A DNA stretch of 64,000 nt from Hydrangea macrophylla (Eukaryota; Streptophyta; Magnoliopsida; Cornales; Hydrangeaceae). The notes beneath the pieces were generated by a model. It had not been told where the DNA came from and did no database searches. It worked only from the letters and a program-made list of their open reading frames with translations. Below are positions 45,780 through 58,084 of the stretch, one piece after another. Position 1 is the stretch's first letter. Every line of letters begins with the position of its first letter. The stretch lies in NCBI GenBank assembly GCA_033977485.1, contig CM066998.1, positions 51,736,274 through 51,800,273 of the forward strand, in the 5' to 3' direction. Both the position numbers and the translations under genes were made by a program.

Positions 45780-46145
45780 AGCACGTTACCTCGAGCGATC
45801 AATATTTTAATGGTACTTTATCTTCGACTTCAAACTATAGGTTCTTCCTTCATTTCTGATCTTTCTGACGTGATGATGATTGACACTCGAGTGACGTCAT
45901 GCCTATGGTTGACTTTGTCATAGTTGGCGAACATTTTGATCAGCGACGAGTAGGTTCTCTCGTATTTTTATTCCTGATGCGCCACGAGCTTTCATAATTG
46001 ATGGTGTAAACTTTCCCATGTGTCTCCGATGTTGTTGATGATGTGAGCTGGTAAGACGTCTTCTATCGTTAGGTTAGCGCGTCTGGTTTGACCGTTAGTC
46101 TAAAGGTGGGATACGATGCTCGTTCTATACTTATAGTTACTAATT
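45780..46145 (-). pseudogene. Possible integrase relic of element C
   Basis: Scattered resemblance to the core of chromovirus integrase around NGQTRRANLTIEDVL and DTWESLHHQL, compared with GQTERVNQIMEDMLRA in B. Many stops. The match is weak and needs an alignment. Confidence 0.4.
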
Positions 46146-46309
46146 GCCGATTTGTTGTACCTTTATAATAATATATATATCAGAACACTAATCATTACAA
46201 TAATACTAGATACACAAAACTAGATTCATTAATAAGTCAAAATTTTGCATAATCGATTGTATAGGTTGTATCAATTCCCCTTCTTCTTCCAAGTTCATCA
46301 ACAGATCTT

Positions 46310-47032
46310 GATTGATGTTCTTCATTGCCTCACGATCCTTGCGAATATGGTCCATTCCACCACATTTGTAACATCGCAATCCATGTCCTCCAATTTGCTT
46401 TGGTGTTGTGTATTTTTTGAAGTGATGTCTATGATTTCTACGTTTGAAACAATGTTGGCATGTTTTTCATTGGACCGATGCTATTGTTGTGTCGAACTTT
46501 CTCTTGTTCCTCATGTGTTCTTTCAGTCTTTGTTGTGCCTCTTTGCCTAATCCAGCTACATTGGGGATGGTGGTATTGCGTTGGGCTTGTTTGAGCTATA
46601 TGTGCTCTAAAGCGTCCATCTCGAGTGCTTTGCAATCCTTTCTCAAATGTCCTCTCTTGCGACAGCTGTAACAGATAACGTTTGGTTGGTTACAGGTCTT
46701 GGGAGCTTGACATTCCTTGGCCAGACATCCAGGGTTTCCACAATTGAAACAAACGCCATGATCGTTGTTCATCGTTTCGAGTTGTCCTTGTAGTAGGGTT
46801 GACCTTGGTAGTGTAGCAGGTTGTGGCTTGAGTGGTCTCTAAGCGATTCTGAATGGGTGATATGGAGGTGTCTAAACAACTCGTCTCCGTAGTCACTTGT
46901 GCTAGTGATGTCCGCGGTCTTCCATAAGTCTTGTATTAGTCTTCCAAATATACCAGTGGGATCGATCTCCTTAGGTATTATGTTGCTTAGCCTTCTGGAC
47001 TTGTCCTCAGTTGTTTGAGATGATTCATCCAT
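46310..47032 (-). pseudogene. gag: Gag remnant of element C, N-terminal part and further zinc knuckles
   Basis: From 47032: MDESSQTTEDKSRRLSN, then PKEIDPTGIFGRLIQDLW, like the start of Gag A and B. Near 46760-46610 a pair of knuckles: CFNCGNPGCLAKEC and CYSCRKRGHLRKDC. A third degenerate pair lies near 46470-46320 (CYKCGGMDHIRKD). Most of the capsid domain is missing and the frame is broken. Confidence 0.7.
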
Positions 47033-48000
47033 TGCAGAGATCGAGAAGATACTTGCGTTCCCACATAAGAGTTCTTGTCTATAAGGTTTCTATCATACCT
47101 TATGCGAAGCAATCATAACCTGTTATATTTCACATTATGGTTATCATTATAATCCCGGTAGCTAGAATACAGTGATTGAAACGATTGAACAGATCGACCC
47201 AAAATGAAGCCGAGTCCGAAAAGGCATATGAATCCTCACAGATAGAAGTATAATAGTAGAATGATGTGATCCATTCAAGAATAAAATGTAAATCTAATAA
47301 TAATAGGATGACCGATTACTATGGAAGTAATCGTAGTATCTCAAGATTTGTAGGAAATGAAAGTAACATATGGCATAAGGCCTTCAACAAATGAAATAAG
47401 AATTAGGTATTTCATAAGTGAAATAGTTCAAAGGAAACCCTACTGATAAAGAATAAGGTAGCAACTGAGAGAGACAATAAGAGGTCAAGATGTACAGAGA
47501 GTACAACGCTTTTGAGTTCCTAACAAGAACAAGAATAGAGAACTCATTTAGAATTATTTCAAATGAAATGAACTTGTAAGAATTTGTTTAAGGGGTAATA
47601 AGTCACAAAGAAAAACTTTGCAGTATTAGTAATCAAATTTATTTAGAATAATCTCAAAGACAATGAACTTTCAAGATTTTAGTTCAAAGAATAATAAGTC
47701 AAAAGAATAACTTTCCAATACTAGTGATAGAACTTGTTCTCAAAAGAATTTGTCAAGAATCGGATGATCAAGGTACATATTCAAGAATTGTTGACTGGGG
47801 AATTTCAAAAAATTCAAGGAAATGAATTACTTATCAAGGAGTGTATCATAATTGTTATTGATGGCAATCGAAGCCACCTTACAAAATATATAGATACCAT
47901 ATTCAGAAGAAATGGCCATTAGAATAGAAGGCATCGATTTACTCAAAAGAAGTGGGATGAGTAGAAAGGATATGACTACTTACTATGGCACTCGCCTACC
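47033..48000. other. Interior of element C, no gene recognised
   Basis: AT-rich sequence between pre-gag ORF and gag, with several AAGAATAAG-like direct repeats near 47440-47720. Confidence 0.4.
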
Positions 48001-48019
48001 ATATCTAAGATAAAGTTTG

Positions 48020-48710
48020 CCTCTTATTATCTATTATGGGTCCTCTAAGAACTCCTCCTCAGTGTCCTCCTCCTCCCCCTCGATGTCAGTTGGGTCTGCT
48101 TCGTGGTTTTGCTTAGGCATCGATATCATCTTGTCCCCGTCAACTGGTGGTGTTGGATGGTCGTGTACATCATCCCCTGCTTTCTGAAGATCGTCTGCTT
48201 GGGTCAACCTCCTCGATCAACTCGTTGTTGCTACTCGCCGGATTGTCCTCAATTGTCAGGTCATTGTCGTTATATGTGTCGCCACCATTAGATGGGTTGT
48301 CAGCTGATTGGTCGTTGCCTACAGAATCCTCTCCACTTGCTATGTCGTCGTCGCTATCCATGTCCATGGGATTTGAATTCACATCTGGCTATGCTATAGG
48401 CTCGGGTGAGAATGGTGGTGCTGGTGTGGCCATGATAATCGAGAAGAGTATATCGTCATATAGTGCCTCGTCTTGAGTCATGCTGATAAGCTCCTGGTGA
48501 ATAAGTATGGTAGTCTCTAAAGCATGGATCGACTCAGGCTGAACTTGATCCGGATGCTGCAATGCATCAGTAAGCACAGCTCTCCGTATGTCCTCCTCCA
48601 AGATATGCCTCGCCCTCTAGCAGATCCGCTGTCGATATAGTACAGGCGATTATAGTGACCTCTGAAATTATCATGAACGAAGCTCGACTCCATAGTCATG
48701 CAAGAGGAGC
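48020..48710 (-). pseudogene. Pre-gag ORF of element C, broken
   Basis: Two neighbouring frames read EEDIRRAVLTDALQHPDQVQ ... MATPAPPFSPEPIA and then PMDMDSDDDIASGEDSVG. The acidic and Pro-containing composition and the position between primer site and gag match the ORFs in A and B. A stop near 48390 separates the pieces. Confidence 0.5.
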
Positions 48711-48796
48711 TAACTTAGTGTCAGTACTAATACGAGGTAAATCTTAGGCTCATAACTTAAGGTGTAGGACAATCAGTGAGCGCGTCTAAATCTAAA

Positions 48797-48808
48797 GCTC
48801 TGATACAA
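48797..48808 (-). other. Primer binding site of element C
   Basis: Minus strand TTGTATCAGAGC, one change from the initiator-Met type. Confidence 0.75.
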
Positions 48809-48816
48809 AAAATCCC

Positions 48817-51803
48817 TGTCACGCCCCGAAGTACCAAAAATAGGGAAAAATAAATTTCCTTTATGGGTTCGTAGACACGTGACTGGTTGTGAATATCACC
48901 TGGTTGTCCAAAAAAATGCTTAAAACAATAATATAATATGGGAAAGTGACTAAGTTCAACGGAAGCAAGAATCTAAACATTCAAGTCTTACATGATTAGT
49001 ATATTACAGACTAAAAGATATCCAAAAGATAGATATTACAAGTTCAACTAAGCTATTACATCATTAAACATATTAATAACAGAACTATGATAAAAGCAGA
49101 ACTCCAAGATCTTCAGCTGGCGAAACCATAGCCTTCCTCGTAGTAATCTTCACCAGCATAGTCTTTAGTAGTAAAATCTGTATCTTGATCATAGCCAGCT
49201 CTGTCTGGACCTGCAAAGGCTGGACGTGGAAGGTCCAGCGGCATGAAAAGCCATTAGCGGTTAAGCTAAGTGAGGGTCCCCTTGAGGTTACCACCACCAA
49301 GGTAAGTTAGTCATCATCTCTTCTTATTTCTCGAAACCATATCTCGTTCATCATTTCTTATTCTCGATACTATGTCTCGTTCGTCTTTTCTTATTCTCAA
49401 AACCATGTCTTATTTAAACCTAATCATTCCCTTTGAAACTTAACCCAGAACTGAACTGACCAATGACATTGACTGAAAGAAGACTGAACTCCAAACGCAT
49501 TTACTGGTCAAGAAAGAACAACACTCAACAATGAATAGTTAACTGTCGCCCAACTGGCACTCAAACTGTCGCTCAAATGGCATTCAAACTATCGCCCAAC
49601 TGGCATTCAAACTGTCGCCCAAATGGCATAAGTGTGCGGGACATTAACAATCTCTTGGTCGAACACGTCATGCCGATCCTCAGATCGCCCGTACGTTACC
49701 GGACACGTCATGCCGATCCTCAGACCAAGGGAACGGGAAATTCATAATCACTTGGACAAACAAGTCATGCCGATCCTCAGGTCACCCGTACATAACCGAA
49801 CACTTCATGCCGATCCTCAGTCCAAGGGTGCGGAAAACTAATCAACTACTTGATCGAACACGTCATGACGATCCTCAGGTCATCCGTACTTGACCGAACA
49901 CGTCATGCCGATCCTCAGATCAAGGAACAAAACATAACTCACCAATCGACACCATGGAATTATCGAAACACCAATTTTGCAAGAAATATCCAAACATGAA
50001 ACGAAAGTTCACGAATCAACTTTGACCGGTAGTCACACGACTAGAAACGAGGCCCAATGTCCCTTATTCGCATTAAATCTGTTATCGAAGGTTTTATCAA
50101 TTTTTACGCGTTCGTACGTTTCGTAGTTTAGTTCATTAATATCATCCATTTATAACCATTAATATTTTGCTATACGTCCGACATTCCGTTTTCCTCTCAA
50201 TATACTTACGATGAAAACTTTACCAATCACTTACCAATGCATTAATCGTGCCATTCAACATACTTATAGTTTGGGTATGAACTTTCCAACGGTCATTAAA
50301 CTATATTCACGTAGCTTATGGATTTATAATCATGGATTTAATACCAATAAAACATATAGATGAAACCCTTAACATACTCATCTACGCGATAGCACTACCA
50401 TAGCACAAGATTTTCATAACAACACAGGTACCGAAAAACTAGCATCAACAATCAACACCATGCATAACAAAACATCATACAAAAAGATACACAATCTGCC
50501 AGGATACATTTTTACTGTGTTGACTGAATTAACATGATTTATTTGGGCATGATAAATTGCTTTGTAGATCAAACTCAAAACTAAAACATTATAGATAATA
50601 GGAATATCTTCATGTACAAAAAAAATCTAGCTTCAATTACATTTTTGAGCTACTCAAACTATTTATTTTACAAGACATTTCTTATATCTCGGACTGTTCT
50701 GTCCCAGATTTATAGTACTGCATTGTACGTGAATTGTACCTATGAAGGAAGGGTTTTTAGACTGCACTATAGAAGGGTTATTTGTAGATAAATGAGTTAC
50801 ATTTTTGCACAAAAAAGCCTAGCTTAATTCGCATTTTTGAGCTGCCCAAAACATTCATTTTACTAAACTATGTTCTACTGAAAGTTTCAGTTTCTCAGAT
50901 TTATAACACTGCGTTGCACATGCATTTCACCCATGAAGGAGTGATTTCTAGACTGACCTATAGAAGAGTTATTTGTAGATATATGAGTTATCTTTTACCA
51001 CAAAAAACCCTAACTTAATTCGGATTTTTGAGCTGCACAAAACATTCATTTTACTAAACTATGTTCTGCTGAAAGTTTCAGTTTCTCAGATTTATGGATT
51101 TGTCTTGCATGTCATGAAAACTTCAACACAACAACATCAAACTTCTACTAAACATTAGTACATATTATATGTGTTCTAAATTGAGTTAGATTACTCACAA
51201 TTACTCACTAAATCTTGAAATTTAAGCTTGATATTGGTTGAAGATTTGTGAAGCTTAAATCTTCAAACTTCAAGGATGAACTTCTTCTTCTTCTATTCTT
51301 CCATGGATCTATAACTCTAGCTCTCTCTCCCTCTCAATTATATGCAGATTGTAGAGACAAAAGTGTCTCAATTGTGTATATGTGCATGATATATATATAA
51401 TTTCTATGTGCTAGGTGTCCTTTGCATGTTGCATGTTTAGGACATGTGTCCTACAAGTGGACATGTGTCCAAGAGGGTGGCATGTGGTTGCCACATGGCC
51501 GGCCATGTGGGCCCACCTCGAGTTGTGTGCCACTTCCTCAGTTTACGTGCATAAGTTCCTCGGTATATGTGTCAGTCTCGAATTACATGCAAACTGGTAT
51601 TATTTCTAATGTCCGGGTCCGGGCACGGGACTAAGTTAAATCTTATTATGGTCGAGTCGGTAAGGTTACTACAGTCTATATGGTAATACTACAACACGTC
51701 CATACTATCACATAATTAAAATAATAATATAATAATATAGTCGGTCAAATACTGAAATTCGAAAAAGCTAATATTATTAATGACAGAAATTACAGGTGTT
51801 ACA
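48817..51803 (-). repeat. 5' LTR of element C
   Basis: Same ends and repeat clusters as the left copy. Confidence 0.9.
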
Positions 51804-52077
51804 TGCTAATTTGGCTCCTTTTGTTATGGATGATGAATATGAGCAGGAGGAGGAGGATGGTATAGGTTTAGATGATTTTGCTGCTGACCTCGAGGAGGAG
51901 TTGGCACTTGTGCTAGATCTGCCCGAGGAGATGTTGGTTGAGGTGGATGTTCCGGGGCATGCTCCATCACCAGCCTCTCAGAGCCGTGATTTTGATGTGG
52001 TATGGTCGTTCCAGGTTCAGCGGTTTCGTCCCGTTGACTCTCTGGATTTGCTGATGGCCACTTATGGAGATGATTGA
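51804..52077 (+). pseudogene. Pre-gag ORF of element B, second part
   Basis: Resumes LAPFVMDDEYEQEEEDG, an acidic stretch LDDFAADLEEELALVLDLPE, and ends LLMATYGDD. About 300 bp then precede gag. Function unknown. Confidence 0.6.
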
Positions 52078-52384
52078 TGATTAAGACATAACTTTGTACA
52101 TATTAACTACATTGACTCATAACCCTATCTCTTTTTCCAAACTGAAATTACATGCATCTGGCTATAGGGCAATGACCCCATTTTTGGCATTAACTCTTGT
52201 AGGGACGATGTGTGTCCCAACCCATACAGATAGGGTAGACATTGAACTGATCATACTTTTTGTATCTACTTGACAAGAAATTATATATATGGAAATACTC
52301 TTTTTGATGTTGTCGATGCCTAAACTGATTTATATTATTGTTTTGATTCATGATTCTCATTCTTCAATCGTTATGATGTATAGA

Positions 52385-53473
52385 ATGGCTGGGAGACTAA
52401 GGAGGAATAGAAATCTGATCGAGGAGGCACCTTTGGCTGCCGACCCCACGGGAATGTTTGAGGCATTTGTTAGACGCCTAGAAAGGATTGGAAACCCTAA
52501 TGAAAATCGACATGACCGCCAAACAGGAGACAAACTGCTGGAGAGATTCTATGCATTGAGGCCCTAACAGTTTATAGGGACTGCAGAACCCTGGAAGGCT
52601 GAACAATGGTTGAGGCAGAAGGATCGTGTGTTCGAAGGGGTTCAGTGTAATGAATTGGATAAGAGAAGGTTAGCTACCTTTCAACTGACTGATGCCGCCG
52701 CAGATTAGTGGGACTCAGTGATAGCCACCGTCAGGAATGAAACTGCTATGGAAATGACTTGGACTGCATTTAAGAGGAGATTTTTGGAAAAATATTTCCC
52801 ACCTACTAAGAGGCACAGAAGGGAGAAAGAATTCATGGATCTGACACAGGGAAACAAATCTATGCAGGAATACACTAATTAGTTCGTAAGACTGTCTCGG
52901 TTCGCTCCTCATATGGTTGATACAGAAGAGAAGAAGATATGCAAGTATAACCAAGGACTGACATCGCAGATTCGTTGCTTGACTCTCGACCATATGGATA
53001 AGTCATTTGAGGGACTAGTTGACTTGGCCACTGATCTAGAAGAAGACGCCCATGTGAACAGCAAGCAATTTAACTTTCGGCCGCCTCAGAGAGGTAACTT
53101 TGGGAATAAGCCACCGATGTATCATACCCAAGGATAAAAGAGAAATTTTGATGGAAGCAAGAAACCCCAAGCTAATACCTATCCGGCTCAGCCCCGAGCA
53201 GGAGAGGGAGGAAGTGCTGGGAAATGCTTTAACTGTTGCAACCCCGGTCATTTGGCTTGAGACAGCAAGGTACCTAAGCGCATCGCTCATCAGAATATAG
53301 TCTGTTATAACTGTGGTGAACTTGGTCACATTAGCAAGTACTGCACTGCTCCTAAACAAGTGACTTATGGTCAGCAGGGCCAGACTCGCTTGAATGCTAT
53401 TATTCCTGATGCTGCAGGATATAATGAAAATGTTTATGAAGAGGGAAACTATGAAGAAGAACAGCCCAAATAG
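52385..53473 (+). pseudogene. gag: Gag of element B
   Basis: Starts MAGRLRRNRNLIEEAP; DPTGMFEAFVRRLE and RQTGDKLLERF match Gag A. Capsid motifs EQWLRQKDRVFEGVQCNE and TWTAFKRRFLEKYFPP follow. Two zinc knuckles (CFNCCNPGHLA... and CYNCGELGHISKYC) come near 53220-53345. Stops at 52565, near 52706, 52878, 53136 and 53259 break it. Most are explained by C-to-T or G-to-A changes in CAA, CAG, CGA or TGG codons. Confidence 0.9.
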
Positions 53474-53860
53474 CAAGAGGTGGAAGGTACATTAACTTTG
53501 TTTAACTCCCATGTTAAAGTTTCATTTGATACGGTTGCTGCACTTTCATTCATATCTATTAAGACTATTCAGAGATTGGTTATTCTACCTCACCATTTAG
53601 AGAAGGCTTTGAAAGCTACCTTACCATTAGGAGCCACAGTCAAGGGAGGACATGTGGGCAATGATTGTCCCCTACGACTAGGAGACCGTGAAATCCCTGC
53701 AAGGTTGATTGTTCTATCGATGAAGGAGTTTGACATAATCCTAGGGATGGTTTAGCTCGTTTAGAATCAAGCAAAGTTGGATTGTGCGAGGAAGAGAATT
53801 ACATTCTCCGACAATGGGAATCAATCCTTTGATTTCCAATGTAAACCCTTGGCAGATATG
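53474..53860 (+). pseudogene. Protease region of element B
   Basis: EGTLTLFNSHVKVSFDTVAA places the aspartic protease; the active-site Gly of DTG is Val, so it is inactive. FDIILGMV follows, then a TAG in place of a conserved Trp. Confidence 0.8.
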
Positions 53861-54884
53861 TTCCTCATAAGATGCTTAGATAACATCAAAGTCATCAGTA
53901 CAAAAATGATAGTGTCATCTATATCTGTAGTTAAGGATTTCGAAGAAGTATTTCAAGACATTTCTGGTTTACCTCCCAAGAGAAGTATAAAGTTCTGTAT
54001 TGAACTTATACCAAGCACTATACCAATAATAATAGTTCCCTACAGAATGGCCCCCGCCGAACTATCAGAGTTGAAGGAATAAGTTCAAGAACTTGAGAAT
54101 TTAGATTTTGTACGTCCAAGTACATCGCCTTGGGGAGCACCAGTGTTATTCGTGAAGAAGAAGGATGGAACACTTCGGTTGTGTATCGATTACAGAGAAT
54201 TGAACCGAGCAACTATCAAGAATAAGTATCCCTTACCTCGGATCAACGATTTGTTTGATCAACTACAGGGAGCTACAACATTTTCCAAGATAGATCTATG
54301 GTCGGGATATCATCAGTTGAGGGTACGGAAGGAAGACATACCTAAAACAGCCTTCAGAACCAGGTATTGTCACTATGAGTTTTTGATAATGTCGTTTGGA
54401 ATGACGAATGCCCCGGCTGTGTTTATGGATTTGATGAATCGAGTGTTCAAGCCTTATTTGGATGAGTTTGTCATCGTCTTCATAGATGATATTTTTATCT
54501 ATTCTAAGTCAGAGGAAGAACACGAGCAACATCACGAATTACGATGCAGACGCTCAAGGACCATTACCTGTACTCCAAATTCAATAAGTGTGAGTTCTGG
54601 TTGCAAGAAGTGAAATTTTTGGGACGCAAGGTATCATCCCAAGGAATTTTGTGGATTCATCCAAGACAGATGTTGTATCTAACTGGGTTAGACTGACCAA
54701 CCCTACGGAGGTTAGAAGTTTCATTGGACTCGCAGGTTATTATCGGAGATTTGTTGAGGGATTTTCCAAGATAGCAGCATCATTGACCAGACTGACTAAG
54801 AAAGCTCATAAATTTGAGTGGACAAAGAAGCATGAGCACGTCTTTCTAAAGTTGAAAGAGAGACTCACCACAACACCGACCTAG
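53861..54884 (+). pseudogene. Reverse transcriptase region of element B
   Basis: LPPKRSIKFCIELIPST, then [40 protein letters not shown] and the catalytic [11 protein letters not shown] near 54480. A TAA near 54080 and a frameshift around 54540-54650 break it. VRSFIGLAGYYRRFVEGFSK marks the thumb/connection. Confidence 0.92.
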
Positions 54885-55297
54885 CTATACCCAAGCCTGA
54901 TAAGAAATTCACTATCTTTAGTGACATGTCATATCAAGGATTAGGGTGTGTACTTATGCAAGATGGTAGAGTTATCGCCTATAGTTCTAGACAACTGAAA
55001 CCGAATGAGTTGAATTACCCTACCCATGATTTGGAACTAGCAGCGGTAGTATTTACACTCAAGATTTGGAGACATTATCTCTATGGTGAGAAGTTTGATT
55101 TATTTTTAGATCACAAGAGTCTTAAATATTTGTTCGCGCAGAAAGAGTTGAACATGAGGCAACGCAGATGGATAGAGTTGATTAAAGATTACGACTTCAT
55201 GTTAGAATACCACCCTGGTAAAGCTAATGTGGTCACTGATGCTTTGAGTCGGCAAACTCAAGGAATAATTACCTCCTTGATGATTAGGGAATGGTGA
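54885..55297 (+). pseudogene. RNase H region of element B
   Basis: [40 protein letters not shown] and [15 protein letters not shown] are classic Ty3/gypsy RNase H signatures. No second archaeal-type RNase H, as expected for a chromovirus. Confidence 0.92.
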
Positions 55298-56433
55298 GCA
55301 TTGGAGACTATGGCTGAGTTTGATGTGCAGAGCGCTGAAGAAGGATAGGGCAATTTGTTGGATGTCTTATCCTACAGCCTACTCTTATTGGCTGCATTAT
55401 AATAGCAGAAAAAGAAGATGAGAAGTTTCAGACATGTTTGTTAAGATGTCAGACAAAGATCTGATAGAATAGACAGTGGGGAGTGATGGAGGATACAGAT
55501 GCTAGGACAGATTATGTGCACTAGATTGTGAGAATTTAAGAAAGGATATTCTGGAAGAAGCACATAAATCAAGATTTACAGTTTACCCGGGAGGAACAAA
55601 AATGTACAAGGATTTGAAGAGAAATTTCTGGTGGGAAGGTATGAAGAAGGACGTAGCCGAATTCTTATCTAAGTGTTTGACGTGTCAACAAGTCAAAGCC
55701 GAACATCAGAGACCCTTGGGATTATTACAACCATTACCTATTCCAGGTTGGAAATGGGAACATATAACCATGGATTTTGTAGTTGGATTGCCCCGGTCTT
55801 AGCAGAATCATGATGCCATTTGGGTAATCGTGGACTGATTGACAAAGTCTGCTCACTTCGTTGCCTATAGTATGACATATTCGGTGGAAAAGATGAGTCA
55901 GATGTACATACAACAAGTTATGCGACTTCACGGTGCACCTGTGTCGATTGTGTCAGATCGCGAAGCACTTTTCACTTCTGGATTTTGGGAAAGTCTGCAA
56001 GAAGCTATGGGAACCTCGCTTAAAATGAGTACTGCTTTTCACCCTCAGATAGATGGACAAACTGAGCGTGTTAATCAGATCATGGAGGATATGCTTAGGG
56101 CTTGTGTTATCAATTTTGAAGAATCTTAGGAGACACACTTGCCTTTGGTTGAATTCGCTTATAACAATAGTTATCACACGCGTATTGGGATGGCTCTGTT
56201 CGAAGCACTATACGGACGACCATGTCATTCTCCATTATTTTGGGCAGAGGTTGGAGACACAGAATTGTTGAGACCAGATTTGGTTAGAGAAACCAACGAG
56301 AAGATTTCACTTGTCAAGGAAAGGATGAGAACTGCATAGAGCAGGTACAAAAGTTATGCCGATCGATGCCTAAAGGATTTGGAATTCAGTGTAGGAGATC
56401 ACGTACTTCTTAAAGTTTTACCGACCAGAGGAG
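55298..56433 (+). pseudogene. Integrase region of element B
   Basis: YKDLKRNFWWEGMKKDVAEF and CLTCQQVKAEHQ form the zinc-binding part. The DDE core shows HITMDFVVGLP, IVSDREALFTSGFW and DGQTERVNQIMEDMLR. Stops at 55801, 55837, 56127 and 56337 are all explained by single transitions. Interrupted at 56434 by a hAT-type MITE. Confidence 0.92.
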
Positions 56434-57179
56434 TAGGGGTGGGCAAACAGTCGGTTCAGTTTCGAACCGAATATTTCGGTTCGGGTTGTTCGGTTTGGGT
56501 TGGGAATTTTGGTACCGAAAACCGAACTGAAATAAACTTCAAAAATATGGTTCGATATCGAAATTTAACTTCGGGTTCGGTTCGAAAATTCGGGTTGAAA
56601 CTCAACTGAAGTTGTTTTTTTTTATTTTTGTTTTTGTTTTTGTGTGTGTGTGTGTGTAAAATTTAGTATAGTAAATTAGTAAAGATTCACCACTTTGAGA
56701 TTCTGTTTTTTATTTGTTATTTTTATTTGTAATCCTTTTGAATCAAAGTCATGAAAGATGTATAACTAATCAAAAACTTCTTTAAACACATTTATCTTTG
56801 TACGTGGAAAAGTGCTAACCACCAACAAATTAATATATCCAACAAGTTACGTATTTTTAAATACACAAAAAATTCATACCAGTTTATTAAAACGTGGACA
56901 AGAAAATAATTTTACAAAAGACCCATGCCATTGTTGTAAAAAGGGTTTATTGTCTCATGATATTCGTAGGATATATATATATAGAGAAGGCTCATAGGGT
57001 CATACCTGATCTTGATTCTTGAGTCCTTGACCTTGAGACTTGAGAGTTGAGATCTTGAGAAATCAGAAAGGGTTGAGATCTTGAGTCCTTGACCCGTTGA
57101 CCGTCTCGCAGGTCTTGAGTCGCCAACGGCCCGGCATCCCCGCTGGTAGTGAGTCGCGGCCCCCCGTTGTCACTGACTC

Positions 57180-57233
<54 letters not shown>

Positions 57234-57650
57234 TTGAGGCTTTGAGCCTTTTGAGGGTTTGAGGTTTCACTGAATCACTGCTAGTCTGCTTCAGCCTTTG
57301 GTTAGAGTCTTAGAGAGAGGGACTGAGAGAGTGAGAGTAGTGAGAGACTGACAGATCAGACTGAATTTGAGAGAGAGAGGACTAAATTGACTGTATTCAG
57401 TGTATTGTGCGGCTATAAGTGTATAACCCATTAACCCTAATTTATCTAACAAGTCTTTAGATATTCTTTAAATTTCGGTTATTCGGTTTCGAACCGAATT
57501 TTTTTTTACTTTCAAAAACCGAACCATAATAATTAAAATAGTTCGTTTCGAACTGATATAATTTCGGGTCGATTATTATCCGAACCAAAATTTGAAAATT
57601 TTCGATTTCGGTTCGGTTTTTCGGGTTGGCCCGAAGTATGCCCACCCCTA
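56434..57650. mobile_element. hAT-type non-autonomous DNA transposon
   Basis: Inverted ends TAGGGGTGGGCA and TGCCCACCCCTA, with subterminal GGTTCGGTTT / AACCGAA repeats at both ends. 8-bp target duplication CAGAGGAG / CCGAGGAG (one mismatch). 1217 bp, no transposase. Holds a GA microsatellite at 57183-57231. Removing it with one duplication rejoins the integrase frame of B. Confidence 0.88.
57183..57231. repeat. (GA)n microsatellite
   Basis: About 24 uninterrupted GA units inside the hAT element. Confidence 0.92.
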
Positions 57651-58073
57651 CCGAGGAGTGGTACGTTTTGGTTTCAAGAAAGGGAAGTTAGCCCCGCATT
57701 TCATCGGATCGTTCGAGATATTGGATCGTGTCAGAAAAGTGGGTTATCGACTCGCACTACCACCAAAGATGTCTGGTGTTCACAATGTGTTCCATGTTAG
57801 TATGATGAGGAAATACAAACGAGATCCATCACATGTGGTTAGTTTGATGATATCGAGATGAGCCATAACGTTTCCTATAAGGAGAGGCCGGTGAGGATTC
57901 TGGATCAGAGCATCAAGAAATTGAGGAATAAAGTCATCCCGTTGGTGAAGGTTCAGTGGAATCACTATGAAAAGAATGAAGCCTCTTGGGAAGTCGAAGC
58001 TGATTTGAAGAAGAAATACCCCGAGTTGTTCGTGACTAGTAAGTCTAGATTTCAGGGGCGAAATCCTGTTTAA
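57651..58073 (+). pseudogene. Integrase C-terminus and chromodomain of element B
   Basis: FKKGKLAPHFIGSFEILDRV and VHNVFHVSMMRKYKRDPSHV give the GPY/F-like end of integrase. After a frame change near 57858, RPVRILDQSIKKLRNKVIPL and VQWNHYEKNEASWEVE form a chromodomain, which in this group guides insertion to heterochromatin. Confidence 0.9.
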
Positions 58074-58084
58074 GGGGGGAAGGA
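58072..58084 (+). other. Polypurine tract of element B
   Basis: AAGGGGGGAAGGA right before TGTAACGACC. Confidence 0.85.

Larger units (their letters stand above)
41912..51803 (-). mobile_element. Element C: decayed LTR element related to A, inserted in B
   Basis: LTRs of 2988 and 2987 bp (TGTCACGCCCCGAAG...GTGTTACA), perfect 5-bp duplication, initiator-Met-like primer site next to the right LTR, purine tract next to the left one, so it reads on the minus strand. The 3.9-kb interior holds broken gag pieces, three zinc-knuckle regions and an integrase-like relic. LTR ends and an internal block (AAACATATAGAT...CGATAGCACTACCAT) are shared with A. The LTRs differ at several dozen places by eye, so it is older than A. 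Confidence 0.9.

Noticed and set aside
52289..53473. Recoding of several stops in B gag as readthrough
   Set aside because: Too many stops at conserved Trp, Gln and Arg positions, plus a dead protease site and frameshifts; decay is simpler.
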